Position numbers and translations under genes: made by a program. DNA of 64,000 nt from positions 62,001 to 126,000 of the forward strand of contig JAAFIF010000002.1 in the NCBI GenBank assembly GCA_013298625.1. The letters run 5' to 3'. This DNA comes from Myxococcales bacterium. Lineage in GTDB: Bacteria; Myxococcota_A; Polyangia; Polyangiales; Ga0077539. Every line of letters begins with the position of its first letter. The first letter of the stretch is position 1. Shown piece after piece: positions 9,264 through 18,410 of the stretch. The notes below the pieces were generated by a model that was given only the letters and a program-made list of their open reading frames with translations, made no database searches and was not told the origin of the DNA.

Positions 9264-10910
9264 ATGAAGGCAATCTCTCCCCGCTGGTCGGCCCCGCTCG
9301 CGCCCGTCGCGCGCCTGGCTCTCTCGTTCACCCTCACCGCGCTCGTCGTCGCCTGCGCGCCCGAAGCCGCGCTCCCCGTGCGCGCGTCGGCGCTGCAATC
9401 GCTGACCGCAGCGCCCGCCATCGAAGGCTCGGACACCATCGACCGACAGCCCGTCTTTTCGCTGCGCTTCGACCGCTCGATGCAGCCCGCCGACGACGCT
9501 GTGTGGCTCGTCGATGGCCCCGAGTCCGACTCGCTCCGCAGCGACGCTCGCCGCGGCGCGCTCTCGACCGCCAACAGCGCGCGCCGCATCGCGATCACCG
9601 TCGAGCGCGACCCCGAGCAACCCTTCACGCTCAGGGTGCGCCCTGCCGAGCCGCTGTGGCCTGGGCAGCGCGTCACGCTCCTCACCACCGCGCGGCTCGT
9701 GGACGACGAAGGGCTCGTCGCTTCAGAGGACGCGATCAACCCGCAGCCCGTCGTGCGCGGATTTCGCGTGTGCTCGCCGAGCGATTGCAGGCCCACGTCG
9801 CGGCTGAGCTCGCCGCGCGTGAGCGATGTTCCGTATGGGCTGAAGCTAGTGAGGATGACCTTCGACCGACCGATCGTTCCTGCGATCGAAGGGCCTGTCG
9901 TGTGGATCGAGCGAACGCGGGACGGCGAAGAGGTCCCTGGCGTCGGCCACCTCGATTGTCGCGACGGCCGCGCGTGGCGATGCGTGCGCTTCGTGCCCGA
10001 CGAGGCGCTCGAGCCCAACGCCGAATACATCGTCCGCCTCGGCGCGCTCGTCGACAGCGACGGACGCGCGCCAACTCCCTCGACGCACACGTTTCGTACG
10101 GGAAATCGCAGTCGCGCCGAGCTCCCGTCCTTCGTCAACGCCGGCGTGTGCGGCGAAGGCGAGCGCTCGTCTCCGCCACTCTGCATCGACGTTCGCCACG
10201 GCTCGATCACCGTCAGCGCGCGCAGCGACTATCGAGCCATCCTGCAGCTCCGCGCCGGCGAATGGACAACAGAGAGCGACGTCGGCACCACCTTGCGCGC
10301 CGTGATCGCGCCCACCATCGCCAGCGCGCACACGCCCATCATCGCGACGCTGCTCGCCGAGGACGCGACCGTCGCCCGAGAGACCCGCGTCGAGCCCTTC
10401 ACGACCCCCGCCCGCGTGGCGCGCGTTCGCATCGCCGAGGTGTACGCGCGGCCTCGATCGAGCGCCGCGCAAGAGTTCGTCGAGCTCGTCAACGAAGACG
10501 AATCATCAGTGAATTTGCAGGGATTCACCCTTCGCACGAGCAGCGGTCGCAGCGCGCTGCCCGACGTCGCCGTCCCGAGCGGAGCGCGCGCGGTGATCGT
10601 CGGACCGACGTTCGACGTGCGCGGCGACGAGCGCGCGGGCGACGCCCCGATCGCGCCGGGGGCGGTGCTCGTTCGGCTCGAACGCACGATCGTGCAGCGC
10701 GGGCTCGCCGACCGCGGCGGTGACGTGTGGATCGAAGACGCCACGGGAGCCGTGGTCTCTCGCGCCCCGCTGTCGCACCCTGCGCGCGCGCCGAAAGTGG
10801 GCGTCTCGCTCGTCCGCGGAGACACACGCATGCGCGAAGACGACCCCGCGAGCTGGACCTACGACGCAGCCGACAGCGCCACGCCTGGAGCGCCAGACCG
10901 GCTTCGATAG
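9264..10910 (+). CDS. Lipoprotein with Ig-like and lamin-tail domains
   Basis: A 548-residue predicted lipoprotein. The ATG at 9264 opens a signal peptide ending LVVAC (Cys31). The next region (PVFSLRFDRSMQPADD, near 60-80, and a second at about 190-300 with KLVRMTFDRPIVPAIEG) looks like Big_5-type Ig domains, which often read as 'sentence about a maximal feature' in surface proteins of this phylum. The C-terminal part (~390-500: RIAEVYARPRSSAAQEFVEL, then VNLQGFTL) is a lamin-tail domain, a beta-sandwich found in many secreted bacterial proteins. No catalytic residues are visible. It stands alone between the gltX pair and recD2 with no obvious operon link. Surface localisation is inferred; role unknown. 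Confidence 0.7.
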   Translation: MKAISPRWSAPLAPVARLALSFTLTALVVACAPEAALPVRASALQSLTAAPAIEGSDTIDRQPVFSLRFDRSMQPADDAVWLVDGPESDSLRSDARRGALSTANSARRIAITVERDPEQPFTLRVRPAEPLWPGQRVTLLTTARLVDDEGLVASEDAINPQPVVRGFRVCSPSDCRPTSRLSSPRVSDVPYGLKLVRMTFDRPIVPAIEGPVVWIERTRDGEEVPGVGHLDCRDGRAWRCVRFVPDEALEPNAEYIVRLGALVDSDGRAPTPSTHTFRTGNRSRAELPSFVNAGVCGEGERSSPPLCIDVRHGSITVSARSDYRAILQLRAGEWTTESDVGTTLRAVIAPTIASAHTPIIATLLAEDATVARETRVEPFTTPARVARVRIAEVYARPRSSAAQEFVELVNEDESSVNLQGFTLRTSSGRSALPDVAVPSGARAVIVGPTFDVRGDERAGDAPIAPGAVLVRLERTIVQRGLADRGGDVWIEDATGAVVSRAPLSHPARAPKVGVSLVRGDTRMREDDPASWTYDAADSATPGAPDRLR

Positions 10911-10999
10911 CAGCACATTTCGTCCACTCGCCCTGCGGGGGTGTCGCAGATTGGCCGCGACGGGCGACAGCGGGTCATCATCGCGTGAGCACCCCTTTG

Positions 11000-13231
11000 A
11001 TGAACACGCGCGATCAAGCGACGCTCGCACTCGGCGCCAGCGAGACTGGCGAAGCGACGCTGCGCGGCGTCGTTCGCACGATCGTGTGGCAAAACGGCGA
11101 GAAGACGTTCACCGTCGCCAAGCTGCTGGCGCTGGACGGCCGCGAGCACATCGTCGTGGGCGACCTCGGATCGACCGCGCCCGGCGAGCAGGTGCGCGTC
11201 GCAGGCAAGTGGGAAGAGCACAAATCCCACGGAAAACAGCTGCGCGCCGCGCTCTGCGTCCCCGAGCTGCCGAGCACGCCCGACGGCATCGCGCGGCTGC
11301 TCGGCTCGGGCTTCGTCGACGGCATCGGTCCGGGCCTCGCCAAGCGGCTCGTCGCGAGCTTCGGAAGCGCCACGCTCGACGTGATCGCGGACCACCCCGA
11401 GCGGCTGCGCGAGGTGGACGGGATCGGGCCCGAGCGAGCGCGGCGCATTCAAGAGACGTTTCGTGCGCGGCGAGCAGAGAGCGAGACGAAGAGCTTTCTG
11501 CAAGCGGTCGGCATCGGTCCTGCGCTCGGACAGAAGGTGTTCAAGCGGTTCGGCGACGAGACGTCCAGGGTGGTCAAAGAGGACCCGTATCGGCTCGCGG
11601 CCGAGGTCGCTGGTGTGGGATTTCTCACGGCCGATCGCATCGGACGCTCGCTGGGGATCAAAGAGGACGACCCGCGTCGGGCGCGCGCTGCGGTCCGCCA
11701 CTTGATCGTCGAGGGCGGCGACAACGGGCACACGGCGCTGCCGCCTGGGCTGCTGGCGGAGGGCGCGGTCGAGCTGGGAATTCCCATCGCGAAGCTCGAG
11801 TCCGCGGTCGAAGAGCTCGTGCGCGAGAAGGTGATCGTGCGAGAGCGAGAGCTCGCGTATCACCCGATGCTCTACCGCGCCGAGTGCTCGTTGGCCGAGC
11901 GGCTCTCGAAGATGATGGGCGAGGGGTGCGACGCCGTCGAGCCGAGCGTCTGGCGCGAGCCGTCGGTCGAGCAAGCGATGGCGAAGCTCAGCCCCGCGCA
12001 GCGAAGCGCAGTCGAGAGCGCGTTGCAGTCCGCGGTCTTCGTGCTCACGGGCGGCCCGGGCACGGGCAAGACCACGACGGTCAACGCCATCGTCGCCATC
12101 GCGCGCGCAGCGGGGTGGAAGCTCGTCCTGTGCGCTCCCACCGGGCGCGCGGCGCGCAGGATGACCGAGGCCACCAAAGAGCCCGCCAAGACCATCCACC
12201 GCGCCCTCGAGTGGAACCCTCGGCTGCAGCGCTTCGCCCGCGACACCGTCCAGCCGCTCGACGCAGACCTCGTGCTCGTCGACGAGAGCTCGATGCTCGA
12301 TGTTCCGCTCGCGGCCAGGCTGGTCGAAGCCGTGCGCCACGGCGCGCGGATCGTGTTCGTGGGAGACGCCGATCAGCTCCCGTCCGTCGGTCCCGGGATG
12401 GTGCTCGCGGACCTGCTCGCGACGCCGTGGATTCCATCGGTCCGACTGCGCGAAGTCTTTCGACAAGCCAGCGCGAGCGCCATCGTTCGCAGCGCGCACG
12501 CCGTGCTCACCGGAGCGCTGCCCGAGAGCTCGCCACCCCGCGACGACGCCACCGCAGGGCCGCCGACGGGAGAGCTCTTTTGGATCAAGGTCGACGAGAT
12601 CGACCGCGCCGCAGAGCTCTTGGTCGAGACCGTCGCGAGGCGCATTCCACGCAGGTTTTCGCTGGACGCCGTGAAGGACGTGCAAGTGCTCGTCCCGACG
12701 CACAAAGGCCCCCTCGGCGCGCAGGCGCTCAACGTCGCGCTGCAGCGCGTGATCAACCCGAGCGCGCCCGCCGCCACTGCGATGCGCGAGGGCGAGCCCG
12801 TCCGCGCCAGGCTCGCCGCCGGCGACAAGGTCATGCAGCTCAAGAACGACTACGACCTCGACGTGTACAACGGCGACCTCGGCACGGTCACACGCGTCGA
12901 GAGCAACGCCGTCGTCGCCAACATGGACGGCCGCGAAGTGCTCTTCAACGGCGAGTCCAAAGAGTCCCTCGCGCTCGCCTACGCGGCGACCGTGCACAAA
13001 TCACAGGGCAGCGAGTACGACGCCGTCGTGATCGGCCTGCACACTGGCCACTTCGTCCTGCTCAACCGCGCGCTCTTGTACACGGCCATCACCCGCGCAA
13101 AGCGCCTCGCGGTGATCATCGGCAGCGAGCGAGCGGTGAAGATGGCCGTGCAAAACACCCGCACCGGCGAGCGGCACGGCGCGCTGCGCGAGCGGTTGCG
13201 CCTCGGAGCGCCCGCGGCTCACAATGGCTGA
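11000..13231 (+). CDS. recD2: RecD2-type ATP-dependent 5'-3' DNA helicase
   Basis: A 743-residue SF1B helicase. An N-terminal OB-like region (LRGVVRTIVWQNGEKTFTVAKL) is followed by tandem helix-hairpin-helix segments (GFVDGIGPGLAKRL, REVDGIGPERARRI), the mark of RecD2. Walker A GGPGTGKTTT is at about 351-360, Walker B is VLVDESSMLD, followed by VFVGDADQLPSVGPG, and the C-terminal motifs include AYAATVHKSQGSEYD and LLYTAITRAK. RecD2 acts outside RecBCD in replication-fork and mismatch-repair contexts. Start: ATG at 11000, with GTG at 10985 as an alternative adding five residues; neither has a strong ribosome-binding site. The metallopeptidase gene starts at the very next base after the stop, so the two are probably co-transcribed despite unrelated roles. 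Confidence 0.92.
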   Translation: MNTRDQATLALGASETGEATLRGVVRTIVWQNGEKTFTVAKLLALDGREHIVVGDLGSTAPGEQVRVAGKWEEHKSHGKQLRAALCVPELPSTPDGIARLLGSGFVDGIGPGLAKRLVASFGSATLDVIADHPERLREVDGIGPERARRIQETFRARRAESETKSFLQAVGIGPALGQKVFKRFGDETSRVVKEDPYRLAAEVAGVGFLTADRIGRSLGIKEDDPRRARAAVRHLIVEGGDNGHTALPPGLLAEGAVELGIPIAKLESAVEELVREKVIVRERELAYHPMLYRAECSLAERLSKMMGEGCDAVEPSVWREPSVEQAMAKLSPAQRSAVESALQSAVFVLTGGPGTGKTTTVNAIVAIARAAGWKLVLCAPTGRAARRMTEATKEPAKTIHRALEWNPRLQRFARDTVQPLDADLVLVDESSMLDVPLAARLVEAVRHGARIVFVGDADQLPSVGPGMVLADLLATPWIPSVRLREVFRQASASAIVRSAHAVLTGALPESSPPRDDATAGPPTGELFWIKVDEIDRAAELLVETVARRIPRRFSLDAVKDVQVLVPTHKGPLGAQALNVALQRVINPSAPAATAMREGEPVRARLAAGDKVMQLKNDYDLDVYNGDLGTVTRVESNAVVANMDGREVLFNGESKESLALAYAATVHKSQGSEYDAVVIGLHTGHFVLLNRALLYTAITRAKRLAVIIGSERAVKMAVQNTRTGERHGALRERLRLGAPAAHNG

Positions 13232-15388
13232 GTGATCCTCGGTCGCTCGCTGGTCCCGCTCGTCGCGGCCGCCGCACTCTCTGCTTGCCGCACCGGCGCG
13301 AGCGCTCAGACGAGCGGCGCGCTCGCGGTCAACACCTCCGGAGGGCAGGCCGCGCGCAGCGCCGAGCCGGCGATGCCAGCGAGCGTGGACAGCGCCGTCG
13401 CGAGCGCGTGCACGGCGGCACCACAAATCAACTTCGGCGAGACCGTTCGCGGCGTGACGACCTCGCGCGGCGATCGTTTTCACGCGACGTGCGGCTTCGG
13501 CGCGGCCTCGGGCGACGCCGTGTATCGCTTTCGCCTCGAGCGCGCGGCGCACGTGCGCGCGGCGGTCTCGGGCAGACACGACACGGTTCTCTCGCTGCGC
13601 GGCGCGTGCTGGGACGAGACGACCGAGTACGCGTGCAACGACGACGAAGAGCGCGGGACGAACTCGCTCGTCGAAGCGGACCTTCCAGCGGGCGAGTACA
13701 CCGTGGTCGTCGACGGATTCGGCACGGACTCCAACGGCGCGTTCGCGCTGCGCGTGGACGCCGAGGCGATCGACCGCGCGCCAGCGCCCACGGTCACGAT
13801 CGCCCGCGTCCGTGCGGGCGAAGGAGTCACCGTTCGCGAGGGCTCGGGGGGATCGACGATCACGGGAGAGGCTCAGTTCGCCAAGCGGTCGTTCACCGCG
13901 CGAGGGCTCTCGCGGGCGCTGCAGTGGGTGCCGGCAGCGCGCGCGCGGGTCGAGGCGATCGACGAGCGCGAGCGGGTGATCGCCGCGGGCGAGACCGACG
14001 ATCGAGGAGCGTTTTCGCTGGCGATCACCGCAGGTCAGCGCGTGCGCGTCCGCCTCTCGTCGCGCACGACCATGCTCGGCGCGGACATCCGCGTCGTGAG
14101 CGACCCGGGGACCGAGCGCACGTTCGACCTCGTGAGCGAGCCCTTCGTCGCGCGCGGCGGAGAGCGCGTCGAGTTTCGCGCGGGCGTCGGCGGCGTCGAG
14201 CCGGCTGGGGCGTTCAACATCCTCGCCAACTTCGTGAAGTACCTGCCGCATGTGCACCGCGCGTTCGAGGGGCGCATGACGCCGCCACTGTTCGCGTTTT
14301 GGCGAAGGGGCAACAACGACGCGCTGCCGCAAGGGTCCATCACTGCGTTTCTCGGCCCGTACGCGCGGCACACCGGCGCGTACGGGCTGCAAATCCAGGG
14401 CGGAGACCCCGGTCGCGAAGACGCGTCGGACTCCGACCAGTTCGACGACGTGGTCGTGCTGCACGAGTTCTCGCACTACGTCGTCGGCACGATGGCCGGC
14501 CACTTCTCGCTCGGCGGAAACCACCCCGGAAACGCGCTCTTCTTCCCCGGCCTCGCGATGGACGAGGGCTTCGCCAACGCGCTCGCGTGCGCCGTCGCCG
14601 GCTCGTCGCGCTACTGGGACAGCGCGGGCCTCGAGCCCGAAGAGCCCCTCGCACAGTCGCGTCGCGCGGTGCTCATCGACGAGGACATCGAGCGGTTCTC
14701 CGGCCGCCACCGAGGGATCGGCTCGCAAGACATCGCGCAGACGATGCTCTGGGACCTGATCGACGGCGCCGACGGCCTCGACGACGCAGACAACGACGGC
14801 GTCGCGATCGGGCTCACCAACGCGCTGCGCGTGTACCGCTCGTTTCACGAAGGCGCAGCGCCGCCCGCGATGAACGTGTGGCTCGAGCGCGCAGTGTCGC
14901 TCGGCGTGGTCACCGACGGGCAAGCGCGCGCGATCGTGCAGAGCCCCGAGCGGCTCGGCTTCGCCTACCCCGTGGCGCCCGCCGAGCGTTGGCCCGAAGA
15001 GCTCGCGCTCGGGGCCTCGCTGCGCGGCCGCGTCGACGGGCGATCGGACCCGGCGCCGTCGGGAGGACGCAACCACACGTTCAACGGGTACGACGCTTCG
15101 CGGGCGTATTTGCTGCGCGTTCCGACGCGGCGACGCGTGACGATCGAGCTGGTGATCGACGGCGACGGGACGGACGCGAGCGACACCGACCTCGATCTGC
15201 AGCTCACGACGCGCGACCTGCGCTCGATCACGCAGAGCGCGAGCTTCGAGCGCACCGAGCGCATCGAGCGCGAGCTCGACGCGGGCCAATACGTCATCCT
15301 CGTGCGCGACGGAGACATGTCCGCCGGCGACGGTCCCCGCAACGGCCCCCGCGGAAACCGCGCGACGTTTACGCTCACCGCGCGCTGA
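13232..15388 (+). CDS. Secreted HExxH metallopeptidase lipoprotein with PPC-like domains
   Basis: A 718-residue lipoprotein starting with GTG directly after the recD2 stop. The signal peptide ends in a canonical lipobox LSAC (Cys19). Residues ~65-185 form a PPC/pre-peptidase-like beta domain (FHATCGFGAASGDAVYRF, VLSLRGACWDETTEYAC, LPAGEYTVVVDGFG). A carboxypeptidase-regulatory-like region follows (~225-300). The catalytic core has H411-E-F-S-H415, then E445 in MDEGFANALA, a gluzincin arrangement of two His and a distal Glu as zinc ligands. A second PPC-like domain (~605-718, YLLRVPTRRRVTIEL) closes the protein. The short gene-order gap to the convergent amidohydrolase is 6 bp. I do not recognise a named peptidase family. 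Extracytoplasmic proteolysis is the likely role; substrate unknown. Confidence 0.72.
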   Translation: MILGRSLVPLVAAAALSACRTGASAQTSGALAVNTSGGQAARSAEPAMPASVDSAVASACTAAPQINFGETVRGVTTSRGDRFHATCGFGAASGDAVYRFRLERAAHVRAAVSGRHDTVLSLRGACWDETTEYACNDDEERGTNSLVEADLPAGEYTVVVDGFGTDSNGAFALRVDAEAIDRAPAPTVTIARVRAGEGVTVREGSGGSTITGEAQFAKRSFTARGLSRALQWVPAARARVEAIDERERVIAAGETDDRGAFSLAITAGQRVRVRLSSRTTMLGADIRVVSDPGTERTFDLVSEPFVARGGERVEFRAGVGGVEPAGAFNILANFVKYLPHVHRAFEGRMTPPLFAFWRRGNNDALPQGSITAFLGPYARHTGAYGLQIQGGDPGREDASDSDQFDDVVVLHEFSHYVVGTMAGHFSLGGNHPGNALFFPGLAMDEGFANALACAVAGSSRYWDSAGLEPEEPLAQSRRAVLIDEDIERFSGRHRGIGSQDIAQTMLWDLIDGADGLDDADNDGVAIGLTNALRVYRSFHEGAAPPAMNVWLERAVSLGVVTDGQARAIVQSPERLGFAYPVAPAERWPEELALGASLRGRVDGRSDPAPSGGRNHTFNGYDASRAYLLRVPTRRRVTIELVIDGDGTDASDTDLDLQLTTRDLRSITQSASFERTERIERELDAGQYVILVRDGDMSAGDGPRNGPRGNRATFTLTAR

Positions 15389-15394
15389 GCGCGC

Positions 15395-16666
15395 TCACTG
15401 TGCGGGCGGCCAAGGGATGCCCAGCAGCCGCGCTGCGTTGCCGCCGTAGACCTTCGCGAGGATCGCGCGGGGCAGGGCGATGGGGTGGATGTTCCACCGG
15501 CCTTGGATGGGCGTAGGGTTCTGCCACTCGGGGTCTGTGCCTTCGTAGTAGCGCCACGTCGCCGTGAAGTAGCGATCGACGTCGGACTGCGTCGTGCGCT
15601 CGCTGCCCTGCGATCCGAGCATCCATTCGCCCATGTCCTCGCCCAAGCCGAGGTCCGTCCCGAACACGATGCGGTCTTGCCACCGCTCGAAGAACGCTCG
15701 CATCTGCGCGGACGGATGCCGACCGAACTCGGGCACGCGCGCGCTCGTGTCGATGTGATACCGCGGCGCTTGCTCGAGCAGCCGCGCCACGCGCTCGGGC
15801 TCTTCAGCGTCGTTGCCGAAGTGCGCCCCGATGAAGACCACGCGACGGTGGCGCAGCACCCGCCGCTCGAACTCGCTCATCATCTCCGCGAACGAGGGAA
15901 ACTCCGGGCCATAGAAGCTCCACGACGGGTGCGCTTGCAGCTCCTCCCATCGCTCGTTCATGGGTGTCGGCGCGTCGAAGAACGCCTTGGGATCGCCCGA
16001 GTGGATCAGCACCACCATCCCGAGCCGCTCGACCGCAGCGAAGATCGGGTCGAGCCGCGCGGCGTCCACGCGCAGCCGCGATCCGTCGAGGTCGCGCGCC
16101 CCGAGGCCGAGCACCTTCGGGATCTTCAAGCCACGCACGCCCAGCGCGCGGCACCGCTCGAGGATGCGCACAGACTCGGGCACGAACCTCGCGTCCGTCG
16201 TCGCGCGCCACGGGAGCGTACAAAACGGGCGAATTCTCCCGCCGCTCGCGCGCTGCTGCTCGAGCGCCTCTTCGAGCCCGGCGCCCGCCCACCCCGCAGA
16301 CAGGTTGATCGCAGTGTGGATCCCGCGCTGATCGAAGAGCGAGAGCACCGTGCGCGTCGCCATCACGTCCACGTGCGTGTGCACGTCCAAGACGGGCAAC
16401 GACGCTCGAGCAAACTCCGTGGTGCTCCATCGGCGTTGCGCGACCGCCGCGGCGTCGGGGACGGACACCGTCACGTCGCGCTGCGTCGCGTCGAGCGTCG
16501 ATGCGTCGATCGGCCTGTCGATTCGCTGGCGATTCGCGAACTGCGCCGACGGCTCGGGCGTTCGGGTCGGGCACCCCAAGGGCGCGAGCGCCAGCGCAGT
16601 CGGGACGGCGACGCCGATGCCCGCTGATAGCACCCGTGAAATCCAGCGCTTTCCGTTGACGTGCAT
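15395..16666 (-). CDS. Exported amidohydrolase (TIM-barrel, amidohydrolase-2 type)
   Basis: A 423-residue protein with a hydrophobic N-terminus and a lipobox-like LGC (Cys32; Pro at -3 makes lipidation doubtful), then a linker. The catalytic domain begins near 90: LDVHTHVD gives the metal-binding His95-x-His97, followed by the loop motif VLIHSGDPK, then GAHFGND, and FGTDLGLG with the conserved Asp late in the barrel. This is the amidohydrolase-2 (COG2159) pattern, whose known members act as metal-dependent decarboxylases or hydrolases. Lactonases are another option. The N-terminal signal suggests it works outside the cytoplasm, which is less usual for the family. It is convergent with the metallopeptidase and divergent from the HU gene. 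Confidence 0.75.
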   Translation of the reverse strand: MHVNGKRWISRVLSAGIGVAVPTALALAPLGCPTRTPEPSAQFANRQRIDRPIDASTLDATQRDVTVSVPDAAAVAQRRWSTTEFARASLPVLDVHTHVDVMATRTVLSLFDQRGIHTAINLSAGWAGAGLEEALEQQRASGGRIRPFCTLPWRATTDARFVPESVRILERCRALGVRGLKIPKVLGLGARDLDGSRLRVDAARLDPIFAAVERLGMVVLIHSGDPKAFFDAPTPMNERWEELQAHPSWSFYGPEFPSFAEMMSEFERRVLRHRRVVFIGAHFGNDAEEPERVARLLEQAPRYHIDTSARVPEFGRHPSAQMRAFFERWQDRIVFGTDLGLGEDMGEWMLGSQGSERTTQSDVDRYFTATWRYYEGTDPEWQNPTPIQGRWNIHPIALPRAILAKVYGGNAARLLGIPWPPAQ

Positions 16667-16745
16667 AGGGGGGTCCGTTCAGACTTCCACGTTACGCGCA
16701 CCTGGGTCGAGGAGGCTCTCGTGCGGAGGAGGATGCGGAGAGGCC

Positions 16746-17108
16746 ATGGCGAAAGCGATGACCAAGTCCAAGCTCGTCGAGGTCATCGCCGAGCGCACGA
16801 AGATTACGAAGTCGCGAGCCGAAGAAGTGGTCAACACCATCTTCGACACGATGTCCGACGCCATGACGCGCGGCGAAGGCATCGAGATCCGCGGCTTCGG
16901 GTCGTTCACCATTCGCTCGTACGAGGGCTACACGGGGCGCAACCCCAAGACCAACACCCCCGTCGAGGTGAAGCCCAAGAAGCTCCCGTTCTTCAAGGTC
17001 GGCAAAGACCTCAAGGACCTGGTGGCTTCCAAGGCCCACATCCCGCTGCCCACCGACGACGACGACGAGGACGACGGTGACGACGGCGACGACGAGGACG
17101 AAGGCTGA
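16746..17108 (+). CDS. HU/IHF-family DNA-binding protein with acidic C-terminal tail
   Basis: A 120-residue protein. Residues 1-~95 are a standard HU/IHF fold: MTKSKLVEVIAERTKITK helix, then GIEIRGFGSFTIRSYEG and the beta-arm GRNPKTNTPVEVKPKK that inserts in the DNA minor groove. After LVASKAHIPLPT comes a tail made almost only of Asp, Glu and Gly (DDDDEDDGDDGDDEDEG), which normal HU lacks. The start at 16746 has GGAGAGG just upstream (16737-16743); the open frame further upstream has no domain. The acidic tail could modulate DNA affinity or protein contacts, as acidic tails do in HMG-type proteins. The gene is divergent from the amidohydrolase, and tyrS follows in the same direction 63 bp downstream. 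Confidence 0.9.
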   Translation: MAKAMTKSKLVEVIAERTKITKSRAEEVVNTIFDTMSDAMTRGEGIEIRGFGSFTIRSYEGYTGRNPKTNTPVEVKPKKLPFFKVGKDLKDLVASKAHIPLPTDDDDEDDGDDGDDEDEG

Positions 17109-17171
17109 GCCTGCCGCTGCGCCGCCGAAGGGGGTTTCGCGCAGGTCGAATGCGGTTACAGTCCGCGCGCC

Positions 17172-18410
17172 ATGACTGAAATCGACAGGGCGATGGCCCT
17201 CATCGAGCGCGGCGCCGTCGACATCGTCGACCGCGTCGAGCTGCGCTCGCGCCTCTCCGACGGTCGACCGCTGCGCGTCAAAGCCGGCTTCGACCCGACG
17301 CGTCCGGACCTGCACCTCGGCCACGTCGTGCTGATGAACAAGCTCCGGCAGTTTCAAGAGCTCGGGCACCACGTCGTGTTCATCGTCGGTGATTTCACTG
17401 CGCAGGTCGGCGACCCCACCGGTCGCAACAAGTCCCGTCCGCCGCTCACCAAAGAAGAAGTCCTCGCGGGCGCGAAGACCTACGCCGAGCAGGCCCTCAA
17501 GGTGCTCGACAAGGACAAGTGCGAGATCCGCTACAACAGCGAGTGGCTCGACAAGCTCTCACCGCAGGACCTCGTGCGCCTCGCCGCGCGCCGCACGGTC
17601 GCGCGCACCATGGAGCGCAGAGACTTTCGCGACCGCTTCGAGAACAACCAGGACATCTACCTGCACGAGTTTCTCTACCCGCTGTTTCAAGCGTACGACT
17701 CCGTCGCGATCGAGGCGGACATCGAGCTCGGCGGCACCGACCAGCTCTTCAACCTGATGGTGGGTCGTGATTTGATGGGCGCGTATTCAATGCGCCCGCA
17801 GATGGTCCTCACGGTCCCGCTGCTCGAAGGGCTCGACGCGCGCCTCGTCGACGGCAAGGTCGAGGGCCCGAAGATGTCGAAGAGCGCCGACAACTACGTC
17901 GGCGTCGCCGAGCCGGCGTTCGATCAATTTCGAAAGCTCATGCTCGTCAACGACGGCGTGATCTGGCGCTATTTCGACCTGCTCAGCGCGCGTAGCGTCG
18001 CCGAGATCGCCGAGCTGCGCGCCCGCTGCGAGGCCGAAGGAGCCGCGCCGCGCGAAGGCCAACGGGTGTTCGCGCGCGAGATCGTCACCCGCTTTCACAG
18101 CGCTGAAGCCGCGGTCGAGGCCGAAGCGCGCTACGACGCGCAGCGAACGGCCGGAGCTTTTCCTGCAGACGCGCCGCAGTTCTCGTTGGCTGCGGACCCC
18201 GCGAAGGGCGGAGTGTGGATCGGCAAGGCGCTCGAGCTCGCCCGCCTCGCCGCCAGCTCGAGCGAAGGAAAGCGCCACGTCCAAGGCAAAGCCGTCACCG
18301 TCAACGGCGCTCGCTTCACGGACCCGCAAGGCGTGCTCGCGGCAGGGCAGAGCTACGAGGTCATCGTCGGCGGCAAGAACAAGCAGTTCGCCCGCATCAC
18401 GATCACCTGA
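17172..18410 (+). CDS. tyrS: Tyrosine--tRNA ligase
   Basis: A 412-residue class I synthetase that charges tRNA-Tyr. HIGH is HLGH at 48-51 (RPDLHLGHVVLMNK), and KMSKS is intact at 234-238 (GPKMSKSADNYVGV). The sequence style (FDPTRPDLHLGH, GDFTAQVGDPTGR, ELGGTDQLFNLMVGRD) fits the TyrRS type with a C-terminal S4-like RNA-binding domain, seen at ~345-410 (VQGKAVTVNGARF). The length is complete. The ATG at 17172 is well positioned before the conserved N-terminus. Its last 8 bp overlap the end of the convergent gene at 18403. Confidence 0.96.
   Translation: MTEIDRAMALIERGAVDIVDRVELRSRLSDGRPLRVKAGFDPTRPDLHLGHVVLMNKLRQFQELGHHVVFIVGDFTAQVGDPTGRNKSRPPLTKEEVLAGAKTYAEQALKVLDKDKCEIRYNSEWLDKLSPQDLVRLAARRTVARTMERRDFRDRFENNQDIYLHEFLYPLFQAYDSVAIEADIELGGTDQLFNLMVGRDLMGAYSMRPQMVLTVPLLEGLDARLVDGKVEGPKMSKSADNYVGVAEPAFDQFRKLMLVNDGVIWRYFDLLSARSVAEIAELRARCEAEGAAPREGQRVFAREIVTRFHSAEAAVEAEARYDAQRTAGAFPADAPQFSLAADPAKGGVWIGKALELARLAASSSEGKRHVQGKAVTVNGARFTDPQGVLAAGQSYEVIVGGKNKQFARITIT

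Noticed and set aside
10720..15516. 1,598-residue open frame overlapping recD2 and the metallopeptidase
   Set aside because: An off-frame shadow rich in Arg/Ala/Gly; both real genes are recognisable in other frames.
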